Source of the DNA: Margaritispora aquatica
Lineage: Eukaryota > Ascomycota > Leotiomycetes > Helotiales > Discinellaceae
Assembly (NCBI GenBank): GCA_007644065.1
Contig: VJWN01000012.1
Location: 1,353,758 to 1,417,757 of the forward strand
Reading direction: 5' to 3'
DNA length: 64,000 nt
Shown: piece by piece, positions 23,416-33,519 of the stretch
How the letters are laid out: every line of letters begins with the position of its first letter
Position numbering within the stretch: position 1 is the stretch's first letter
The notes under the pieces: generated by a model
Databases searched by the model: none
Seen by the model: only the letters and a program-made list of their open reading frames with translations
Told to the model about the DNA's origin: nothing
Program-made: the position numbers and the translations under genes

Positions 23416-25645
23416 TCATAACATCATGCTCCTCCTGCGTGCCGACATTCTATCGTTCCTAGATCCGGCTCCACTTGATGCGCCAGGCCCCTCTGACATT
23501 GCCGTCGTGCTGGTCGACCTCTTAAGTGATTTTCCTGCGTCTTGGTCACTTTGTCGCAGCGAGGAGGTAGATGAGCTTCGTAGACCAAGTGTGGACTGCC
23601 GCCGACTTGAGATGATAGGCTCCGTTCGCTTAGATCTTTCCATATCCGACTCTTCGCCATCCTCAGGCGTCGATCCACAACCACGAGCAAGCGTTGATTG
23701 TCGTCGAACGAATCTCGGTGGTGGCTGTCTTTCTATTCTGACAGGCTTCTCGGAAACTTCATCTGAAGCAGGTGACGAGCCTTTGAACTCGTATACATCG
23801 ACTGCTCCAGCAGCTTTTATTGTTGCTGCATCACTCTCGCTAGCTTTCTCCCTGGCGGCAGCTTTGGCTTTCCTCGTTTCAGCTAACAGATTTGCAATTG
23901 CGGTTGCTGAACCAGGACGAGCAGAATCTAGATCAACTTGACTCAAAAGTGACTCACGGCGCCTTCGATGAGTTGTGATACTACTTGGGAGGAGCTCTGG
24001 GACAGTCGTCTTGTTCCCAAGAGGACTATTCTCGATTGTCGTTGAACTTGCAACAGGCATTTCTTTCCATGACTCATCTGCCAGAGGCTCGGGCTTGATA
24101 ACAAGTTCCCGAATCTCTTGGAGGTCGGCAGGTAAACCTTCCTCAGTTTTGACGGCGCTATCTCTCTGTGGTCTATCCCCTTTCCCTACTGCATCTACCA
24201 AATCCTTTGTTGGCCTTCGCATTTTATCTCGGAGATTTGGTTCAGCATAGCTCACAGCACCTCTTGCCCTGCGACTAGGGCGCTGCCCTTCAATGTCAAC
24301 TCCAATATCAGTAGGTGGAGGCGTATCTCTAGACTGTGCTGGTGCTGTTGAAGGTTGTGACGAGAGTGGTGAGAAGAGATCGGTTGTCGCCGGGGTTTCT
24401 GGTTCGGTTTGCACATCTATGATATCAAGTGTTGGTTCCACAGGTGGCAGGATCTTTACTACCTCCTGCCTCTTTTCCTTCGGTCGATCCTTTTCAGCAT
24501 CTAGTTTTATTGAGGCAATTTTTCCGGATTTCGAGTCGTCTAAATTCGTCCTTGTTGGCTTTTTGGGAGAGTCATTCACACTTTTTGGCGCCAGAATCTT
24601 TCTTGCTGTTGTAATACCAGCAGATGGTACCTTGTCCTTTGGGTTGGTCTTAGAATTCTCCAGATCCTTTGGTGCTTTTCGTATGTGCCCATGCATAGGT
24701 GGTAGTCCTTTTCTGGGCCTCTCTTCGTTTCCAACCCGAGTATATTTAAAATCATCTGGCGAGCTCGTACCAGACGTAACTATTTCTTCGTCTTCACGAA
24801 CACTGAGTTTCCGTTTTGCTCCTATCTTCAGCGAGCTATTCGATTCCTGTATCCTTGGCTCTTCTGGTTGATCCGACTGAATAAATTCCGAGGGAATTAC
24901 GCTATCCTTGCGCTTCCGTCTTTGCTCCAAATTGATGGACAAAGCTGGATCTAGAGCTGCCGGGTCTTCAGGGTCTTCCTTCCTTGGCCTTCTGGGAAGA
25001 TCGATTTTGACCGGATCCTCGTTTACGAATTGCGATACTGGCGGAGGACCAATATCTGGTGAGTTATCGATTTCAGTGTCTGCGATTGCCAAAATTTCCT
25101 CTCGCCTAACAAGAGTTAGCATTGGAAGGTTTAAGAAAGTGGCATGTTAGCATACTCAAGAGTTTTCCTTGGGTAATATTTGTTCTCAAGTATGGCAGGC
25201 AGACGGCCGTCTTGACCATTGACGGCATCACTCATTGTGCATCTATTCTTCCAGCTCTTCTGATCGGGACTTGCAGCAGGGCTTCCTTGTGTGTCTTTCC
25301 TTCGTGCAGTTACGTTTCCAATGCCACCAATCAACACACTCAACTCCTGCATTTTCCCCTCAAGCTGCATCTTTATTTCGTTGGAGGATTCAGCGATTCT
25401 CTCCGCACTGTTGAGTGCCTCTCGAAGCTGTAAATTTTCGGAGAGCGCTTTGGAGAGCTCATTCTCCAAAGCCCGAATCCGTATTGATTGACTCGCATTC
25501 TGTTTCGCAATATCTCTGTTTTGTCTGAGGAATTTGCGCTTTACTAGACATATAATCAGTGCATGTTTACTTTAAAAGAGGAGCATCACATACACGAATC
25601 CAAAGTTTCGTTTGAAGGAGCCGCAGGCTCATTGAGCCTTGCCAT
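23416..25645 (-). CDS. SGO1: shugoshin, centromeric cohesion protector
   Basis: Three exons, 25645-25594, 25543-25156 and 25105-23416, with two 50-nt introns (GTATGT...TAG and GTATGC...TAG with GCTAAC branch), give 709 residues. The N-terminal coiled coil at about 18-90 (LKRKFLRQNRDIAKQN, then IRIRALENELSKAL) matches the shugoshin homodimer and PP2A-B56 binding domain. The C-terminal SGO motif is at about 422-453 (SRRARGAVSYAEPNLRDKM, then RRPTKD), the basic patch that binds phosphorylated histone H2A. Family knowledge: shugoshin recruits PP2A to shield centromeric cohesin from separase and helps chromosome bi-orientation. The middle is disordered and charged, typical of the family. It is divergent from DAD2 with 324 bp between start codons. 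Confidence 0.95.
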
Positions 25646-25969
25646 TTGATTTTTGCTAATGATTAAGAGATGGTGAGATATATTGCTCTAGAGAGTAGAG
25701 ACAGCATGTGTTGTTGTCAAAATTCAATGGCGATGATGTCGGAGATTCGGGTTTGTTTACTTTGTCAAAAGTTTGGTTGCCAACAATAATTGATTGTTGG
25801 CACGGACCAGGACCATCCCGAGTAGCTCGGCTTACAAGGCTGACTTTATGAACGACAACCAAACACCCTCACTCCAACACTAGTATCTTATTTAATTGAG
25901 CTGGCGCATTGTAATAAACGGTACTGATATTGTGTGTCAAATTCTATCTGGTACTAAGCCTTTCACACA
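25646..25969. promoter_or_regulatory. bidirectional SGO1/DAD2 promoter with forkhead-like site and palindrome
   Basis: These 324 bp separate the SGO1 start (minus) and the DAD2 start (plus). GTTTGTTTAC at 25751-25760 reads GTAAACAAAC on the minus strand, a textbook forkhead core. TGCCAACAAT (25778-25787) and ATTGTTGGCA (25793-25802) form a perfect inverted repeat with 10-bp arms and a 5-bp spacer, a plausible dimeric operator. In yeasts, forkhead factors drive G2/M genes; that they act here is inference. Confidence 0.5.
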
Positions 25970-26479
25970 ATGTCTTATTCCTCTCGCCCGTTGGCTTCCC
26001 ATTCCCGGCAGGCATCTACGTCAGGGAACTCAATTCTACAGGCCAGAATCGACGAGAAGAAGGCAGAACTTGAGAATTTAAAGCAGCTGAGGGACCTCAG
26101 TGCTGGACTAGCTGGGCAGATGCAAATGCTAGAAGAGAAATTGGCAACACTTTCTGATGGCACGGAGGGTATGTTAATGTGAGCAGCGGGGTACTTCCGC
26201 TAACAAGAATCAAAGCTGTTGCGACAGTATTGAGCAATTGGAACAACGTACTTCATGCAATCACTATGGCGTCAAGTATGAATACCCCCCTTGTGCTGAT
26301 AGCTTGACTGACATCCAATAGTGAAGTTACCTCAACCCAAAGAGACTGATGACAGCGATGTTGAAGCCCGAGAGAAGACCGATAAGATGCCTTTACCACA
26401 AACACTTGTTCGAATACCCACAGAGCATGCGCCAATGCTGCAACAATCGAGTGGTGGGGGATCAGGTACAGGAGAATAA
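25970..26479 (+). CDS. DAD2: DASH/Dam1 complex subunit Dad2
   Basis: Three exons, 25970-26168, 26216-26275 and 26322-26479, with introns of 47 and 46 nt, encode 138 residues. The core ILQARIDEKKAELENLKQLR, continuing to LATLSDGTEAVATVLSNWN, is diagnostic of Dad2. The DASH complex is a fungal outer-kinetochore ring that couples chromosomes to microtubule ends and is essential for bi-orientation in yeasts. The protein is mostly coiled coil. The C-terminal 50 residues after the second intron are polar and poorly conserved in the family. The start has a strong CACACAATG context. It sits head-to-head with shugoshin, another centromere protein. Confidence 0.95.
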
Positions 26480-26955
26480 GGCCGAGTAATATTAATAACA
26501 TAATGTTTGACGAAGGACTATGCATTGAAGGCGTTGGATGGACCTAAGTGATGGATCGATGAGATGGTAGTAGATACCCACGAAAATTATTGATGATTGT
26601 CCTGTTCCATACAAAACTCACAAAACTCATATTGCGTAATAACGATCGAAGTTCCCTCGTTGGTGTGTCGCGGTAATGGTAAATGGCAGGCGCGTTCTTG
26701 GTCGCGTCAGTCTTGGTTGCCATAGGTGATGAGGTTTGTTTCAAATATCATGGGCAACATCAAACAACTTTCATGCATGGACATCCTCGCCGCCTAATCG
26801 ATAACAGTCTCACAGCCATTCAGCATATTGCTTCTTGCTTTTTAACAGCTTCTGGAAAGCTCACTTTGGCTTGGCTCACTGAAGGCTCGAGCAAAGGGGT
26901 CCGCTTGGGTCCAGATATACGCTTTCAGAACCACTATCAAGCATCAAAAACGAAT
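26480..26955. other. intergenic between DAD2 and the FELPGE-motif gene
   Basis: A 476-bp gap with no gene, repeat or RNA recognised. It should contain the DAD2 3' UTR and the promoter of the next gene, which reads in the same direction. Confidence 0.5.
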
Positions 26956-29256
26956 ATGCCTCCCGGACGGGTTACCAGGTCGCAGCACAATACAAATGAT
27001 CAACCTGCGCAACAGACAACCCCTCTTTCAGAGATCGACCTCTTGATGAACACCAATGTGACCGACGATGACGCTGCTATTGCATCTGAACTCAAGGGTC
27101 TGAAGGCGGCGTATAGAGGTGCACTTGGTATTGCGAAAAGAGGCAAGAAATCACGAACCAAGAGGAAAGATAAACAAGGATCAGAGGCTCTGGATGGTTA
27201 CGAAATATCAAACACCACAGAAAATAGTCCAGTACCTGAGACGACCACACAACCACTTCCAAGTCGCCAAGGTAGCTTTAAATTTCTACTCAAGAGTCAA
27301 AGCTACTGAGATCTAATCAAATGTAGAGAACGTCCCCATCCTCATTGCACAGCAACAAACTCAAATGGCAAACCCCACTGGACGTACCACACGTCAGCAA
27401 ACGGCAAAGGCGCAAGCAGGTCAGTATAATTCCTCAAACCTACTCATTCCACAGCAAGATACTTCCGCTCTCGCCCAGAGACTCCGAGGTCTTGATTATG
27501 TTACCCTTTTCGCCGGACGATATACGAGAACTCCTCGCGTTCAGCATTATTCCTTACCCGCTCGAGATGTCCATTATGGTTATTACAGAACTAACCACAA
27601 TACACGTATAGCGGGTGACTTAAAGCATATTACAACACAAGAGCAATCTCATAACGGACAGCATCAAAACGCCGAACTCAGCACTGTGGAGCAGAGTTTT
27701 GTCATGCCAAAGGTAGCAATGTCTCCAGTCAAAACTTTGGCGGAACTTGAAGAAACATATGGATCAGTCGACTCACCAGCGGCTCCCGACACGGAGGATT
27801 CTTTCGTCGAGCAGATTATTTCTCGATCCCCAGCAAAGCCTGTCTCTCGCATCGAAGACTCTCTTGAAGCTCTTGACCAGTTGGAAGAGGCACTCGAGGC
27901 TGTTCGTGAAGTTGCCTTAGGAGAAAGAATCGTGCCCACGGAAAAGGTCAGAGACAGATCGCATACACCAAATACCCGTACTGTCTCAATGGAGAGGTCT
28001 AAAAGCTTGCGCACAGTAAGCACAGAAACAGCGCCCAATAGCTTGCGAAAATTCAATTCTGTACGAGGGGATGCAGCAAAGCCAGGGTACGGGTCTGTAC
28101 GAGTCAAACCCGTCACACCCAAGTCTACACCTCCTCTAAAGAAAGCTGCATCAATGAATTTTCGACCTGCAAATGTTGAGCGGAAGCGAGTTGAGGAACC
28201 GAGTACTAAGAGTCAGCCAGTGGCTAAGACAACAGTGAAGCGACCAATCAGCCTCCTACCTCCCAAAGATACTGTCAAGTCGACAAAGCCACCCACACGC
28301 TCAAATTTTGAGCTCCCAGGTGAAGCTGTTGCCCGTAGATTGAAGGAACAGCGAGAGGCTCGACTTGCCCAGCGTTCAGCAAGCGAGGGTAGCCCTCCAC
28401 AGCCAAGAGTTGTCTCTGATCATAGATTAAAATCATCAAAGCCACCCACAAAAGCTGTGTTTGAGCTACCCGGCGAAGCTCTATCTCGGAAAAAGAGAGA
28501 AGCGCTAGAAGCGCGCATCAGACTTCAGGAAGAAGAAGAACGACAACGTCGAGAGTTCAAGGCTAAGCCGATCCGCAAAAGTGTTGTTTCGGACTATGTT
28601 CCACGTGAGACTGCTGCTAGTCGCGCTCGTCAGAGCAAAGTAGGTCTCGAAAATATGGGTGGTGGCGAGCTGTCTGTCTCCAAGCGGACACCCAACAGCG
28701 GGGCCAACATTGCAGTCACACGTTCAGTTCAACCTATTGCTCGGGCGAATACATCTGCCACCCGTACCAAAGCACCTGCCCCAATCCGCAAACAATCTCC
28801 TACCACGCATGGCCCAAGGTAAGTCTTATATTTCTCATTGTCGCAAGTTCTGGGCAACAAATCGAACGTACAAGCAATATTGCTTGTTTTCCTGGTGGCT
28901 ATTTTAGTGAATCCACGTCATGTCCTTCTCCATACTTGAGATTGACGACTAACTTGAACCTTTCTGTTAGCATGAGTGGTCGCGCCATGCCAAGAACTGT
29001 TACAGCAGACGATGTGCAAGCCCAACGGCAACGTGCAAAGGAAATATATGAACGAGACGCAAAGTGGACAGAAGACATGGGACGAGAGCGACGCGATCGT
29101 GAAGCTGCTGCGAAACGTGCCAGAGAAGAAGCAGCTGAGCGTGGTCGACAAGCAAGTAGAGAGTGGGCCGAAAAGCAGATGGCTAAAAGAGCTACTGAAA
29201 ACGACAAAATGGGACCTGGCTATGGACCTGGCGGGCAATTGGGGCTAAGATCCTAA
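26956..29256 (+). CDS. basic coiled-coil protein with duplicated FELPGE motif, possibly TPX2-like
   Basis: Proposed exons 26956-27271, 27327-28818 and 28971-29256 give 697 residues. Introns are 55 nt (GTAGCT...TAG) and 152 nt (GTAAGT, GACTAAC branch, TTAG). Two related segments stand out: KPPTRSNFELPGEAVARRLK and, about 50 residues later, KPPTKAVFELPGEALSRKKR. Each is followed by a short Glu/Arg-rich helix, and the second runs into EFKAKPIRKSVV, which resembles the FKAxP patch of TPX2-family microtubule binders (inference, weak). The C-terminus is a long charged helix (AKEIYERDAKWTEDMGRERR). The N-terminus has PPGRVTRSQ, repeated loosely as NPTGRTTRQQ at the start of exon 2. The frame near 27420-27640 is low in character and may hide an extra intron. 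I do not know an assigned function. Confidence 0.65.
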
Positions 29257-30018
29257 TAGGAGTGGATCTGACTGCTGGCGTGGTTCGCCTTTTGTTGAAT
29301 ATTTCACTCTCAGAGCGGCATTGGTTGCATTATTGAGCATATGCGTATGGCGTTAGGTTTTAGTTTATTTGGTGATCCATGAGCATCGGGTCTGTTAGGA
29401 ATATGGAGTTAGGGTGGATAGAGCTTGCTCTGAGCAGGCTTCACAACAAAAGTATGGGGGGATACCGTTGTGTTGTATGATATTGTAGTTTTATCGCTGA
29501 TGAGGTCCAAGTGCCTAGAGAAATGTTATCCTCAATTCTCATCTCGTAACGGACACACTGAAAGCACTTAGAACTTGACCCTGTTCACCTAAGTCCTCTT
29601 GTCTAGAAACTATACGTATCATGGGCGAAGTAGTTCCTAGACTTAGAGTACAAACTGCCAGAGAAGCATCACTGTGATAGGAACAATATCATTTCAGAAA
29701 ACACGGTATAATCTTACCTGGTTAAAATAAGGAAAGTTTGATATAAATCTCTTGATATTTCCATTGGGCAGCCCATGAATTGGTATTTGTCATGTGATTC
29801 CATCCCGCACTTTTGCCAAGATTTCATACCGAATTCGTAGACAAGGAGACCAATTTGCCGTCTCAAATAAAAGCTTCACTCATTTCCATTGCTTACTACA
29901 TAACTATTCATCGTTAGCATCAGCTATGATGACAATACAACCAGTCATTGTGGGCCGATGATCTCTGCTCACACTTCCATCTAACATCCAACTAAGCTTA
30001 TGATTTCCCAGATTTGCG
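29257..30018. other. intergenic, promoter side of the carboxylesterase
   Basis: A 762-bp gap between two plus-strand genes. No gene, array or RNA is recognised. The part from 29700 on is AT-rich and presumably promoter. Confidence 0.5.
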
Positions 30019-31817
30019 ATGTCCTCTATCTTATCGTGGAGTCTATATTCTAGGCGATGGAAGACCATCATCCCAGCTATCATCTTCGGTCTCTTCTCTA
30101 TCTTTTTACTTCTTAGAAGTTACACAACGGGCCCAGATCATGTTCTCGGTACGGGTGTCAGACCAAGCGTTGAGCTGCGTCAGGGGAAGATCATCGGCGT
30201 TGAGCTCCAGCAAAAAGGACGTCCCCATGTCTTAGAAAAGTTCTTGGGCATACCATTTGCTCAAAATACAGCAGGAGAGAATCGCTTCCGCCCGCCTATT
30301 CCTGTCAATGCCTCAACATTGGAGTTTGATGCCTCGGAATTTGGAGAAAGATGTCCAGCGCCGCCACGTGATGACCAGCTCCAAGGGGAGGATTGTCTGA
30401 ATCTGAATATATGGCGCCCCAGAAGGAGGCGGTATGAGAAAAGAAAATTTCCGGTTGTTGTGCATATCCATGGGGGTGCTTTCAATTCTGGCTATGGTCA
30501 TGGACGGGCAATATCGAATCTGGTTGCGTGGGCTGCGGAGCCGATTATAGGGGTCAGCTTCAATTATCGTGTTGGGGCGTTTGGGTTCTTACCCTCGAAT
30601 TTGAGTGCGAAGGAAGGTATCTTGAACATTGGATTGAAAGATCAGGTCATGTTGCTTGAATGGGTGAGGGACAATATTGCAGCATTTGGTGGAGACGTAG
30701 ACAAGATCACTATTATGGGTCCAAGTGCTGGAGCTCATTCGGTAAGTAAGCATTTTTCCACGGTATAACTTTTCATTAACTCAAGTAGATTGGTCATCAT
30801 TTGCTCCACAAAGTCAATGAGAAGCCTCTTTTCAATAGGGTGATTATTGAATCAGGTGGCGCTACTGCTCGAGCCATTTACCATCCTGACTTCCCTATGC
30901 ACGAAAAGCAATTCAAAGAGTTTATCACCGAGCTTGGCCTTCAGCATGAGTCAGAGGAGGATCTGCTCGCTGCCATGCGCAAGCTGTCGACTAAGGAGAT
31001 CAAAGCTGCATCGGAAGAAATCTGGTATCAGTATGATCCTTCTGTTCGCTGGCCATTCCAGCCCGTCATTGACGGTCCTGGAGGAATGATCGAAATCCCT
31101 CCGATTGAGGCCTTGAAAGCAGGGAAATTTCACAAAGTACCCGTTCTGACTGGCTTCAACACAAACGAAGGCTCGATGTTCACCCCATCAGATGTGAACA
31201 CATCAGAAGATTTCCTGGACTTCTTTCGTAACCTCTTACCTGGGCTCCAAGAGACGGATCTCGAGAAGCTAGACGTTTTGTATCCCGATCCAACGCTTTT
31301 CCCAACGTCAGAGTACACGGAAACCAGGGAAGGTCTTGGTGCTCAGTTCTCGAGACAGGAGCAAGCTTATGGACAGTTCGCATACATTGCGCCAGTGAAA
31401 CAGTATGCGCACTACGCTGCCCAAGGCCCAGCACCAGTCTACCTATATCATTTTGCAGCCGAAACTAGCGTCAGGGGACGCGCAGATCATGGTTCGCACG
31501 CATCTTTCGTGACTTACAACGAGGATATCTACTCCAGATCCAGAACCTTAAATCGAATCTCACGTACCATGCATGCGTACTGGACGTCGTTCATTCTCAC
31601 TGGTGATCCGAATGCTGTCAATAAATACAAGAGGCCCACGTGGCCGAGATTCGATGAGAGTGATGGCAAAGAGGGGAAATTGGTGGTCTTTGGAGAAGGA
31701 AACGATGAGGTTGCAGGTGGAACGAATGAAGGAAATGTGGTGAGGGTTTTGGCGTCGATTTATAAGACTGCGGAGTGCAAATTTTGGTGGGATAGGACGG
31801 AGAATTTTGAGCTCTAG
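30019..31817 (+). CDS. membrane-anchored type B carboxylesterase
   Basis: Two exons, 30019-30741 and 30789-31817, with a 47-nt GTAAGT...TAG intron directly after the nucleophile motif, encode 583 residues. Residues about 16-33 (TIIPAIIFGLFSIFLLL) form a signal-anchor helix. The alpha/beta-hydrolase core shows GIPFAQ, EDCLNLNIW, HIHGGAF (oxyanion hole) and GPSAGAHS with Ser236 as nucleophile. NEG with Glu368 and HGSH with His475 (or His478) probably complete the triad. The common family motif GESAGG is here GPSAGA. The family hydrolyses carboxylic esters; the substrate cannot be told. The catalytic domain would face the secretory lumen or cell exterior. The next gene downstream is another hydrolase, but 1.7 kb away. 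Confidence 0.92.
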
Positions 31818-33519
31818 GTAGATTGCATCCTATACTGTTCCTTTTTTTTTTGCATGTATGTCAGTCTATCTTAGAACTATCTTTGAAAGTTATATACCAT
31901 CGAAGCGTTAGAAATCTGCTTGGCACTCGAGTTTATGTGCCTTATCAATCACACTTTCCGCTTCACCTTGCTAGCTGCACGTATAGCTCACCTGATTCGC
32001 GCAGTTGAGATAAATAGAAGCATCTCTATCCGGCTGGTGTTCGCAGTACTCAGAATAACTATATGTTCAACGTTGTCATTATCTCTTAAAGCTCCATTTT
32101 GCTGCGCCATTATGCAACACCTCCCCCCACGTAGAAGCAAAGGACCAGAATGCAAGCGTGATCATGTCGAAGTGGGTGTTTAGTGCTATGCGTCAGGCTA
32201 TTGACTGAGCCACAAAAAGTCGTGGAAAGAGGGTTCCCTGAAAATAAAGAAGACGCAGTTCGTTTATATAGATCAAAGCGTTGTAGTGCCAAATTGAACT
32301 TCATCGCATTTGCTCGGGGACTTTTATTGTGTTTATTTTGGATTATAAAAGGTCAGCCTCGACGAAAAATGTTGAATTGGCCTCGAATTTTGAATGAAAG
32401 TGATTGCTTCCTTTCGAAAGTCCCATAGATTACATGAAATATGAAATGGGTATACAAAATCAAAGGCGAATGAACAAAAGAGGAAGTTTGAGTATATATT
32501 TTGTACCACATCAACACCATGCAAATTTCTTCAACTGGCCCATCAATTGATCCTGTGTACAGAGAGTATGTTGCACATCTTTCACTTAGTTATAATTATC
32601 GTACATTCCAGGGATTCACTTCACCGAAAACGAATTTGATCCGCCTCGAGTCGAAAAATAACAGAATGAAATTGCTGTTTCACTTAAGCCCCAGCTAATC
32701 GAAATTGACTTTGACAGTAACTTCGTATACTCAAGCAAGATTTTCTAGCTGGTTTCCATAAAAGCTGGATTTTCGTGGGCCAGTTGTGCCTCTTTGCCAG
32801 CCCACTTGTCGCAACAGTACTCAGATAGGCCTAAGAACCTTGACCAAGAAAGAAGCTTGATCCTCGGCAAGCGAATTCTTGATGATCTCCCATGTAGCGG
32901 TTTGAATTTGCATATGCCCTATATATTAAGTTAGGGATGGCATGTACCTTGTTTCAACTGCTCCATAGTCTGACACGTAGGACATATGACGTCAACAACA
33001 AAGCAACTTCCAGTAACTTGATTTGTGCCATCCAAGAGAGTCAAAGATGGAGGCTTTGGAGATACTGTATAAATCCCAACAGCACAGAAATCAACCCAGG
33101 TTTTGGAACGAAAGATCTCAGTTCTCTTTCGATGATTGACGTTGCCGAGGCTCGTAGGGTAAGCGAGATCGCCCCTTTCCGTCCAAGCTTATTCAGCACG
33201 TCCCTTTTTGAAGCCAATTGAGCCTTAAAGAATCCAGGCCAAGCTTCACACGCGTACCCATCAGGCTGCCGTACAGTACTTGTGTGTCTCTACCAAATAC
33301 AACTTTCCTTGCATGTTACATGCAGCCTCATCCTCTAAAATTCTTGTCCAACAGATATTTATCGAACACTCGTCCTTGTAGGAAAAGAGATTGAAGACAG
33401 TCTTATTTTATTCGACTGCTGATATTTGATTGATGGTAATCCTATTCCGTCTGCAAACATCTTAAGATTTCAACTATCGCACCACTTCGAATCAAGCCAT
33501 CTTGCCTCACTCCCGCACG
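31818..33519. other. 1.7-kb intergenic region before the amidase gene
   Basis: No gene supported. A T10 run at 31841-31850 lies just after the carboxylesterase stop, perhaps in its 3' UTR. The rest is AT-rich, with only short frames lacking protein character. Confidence 0.5.

Noticed and set aside
27420..27454. 35-nt GTCAGT...ACAG intron
   Set aside because: Shorter than any other intron here (minimum 45) and its removal leads to an early stop at TCT TGA; left unspliced in the model.
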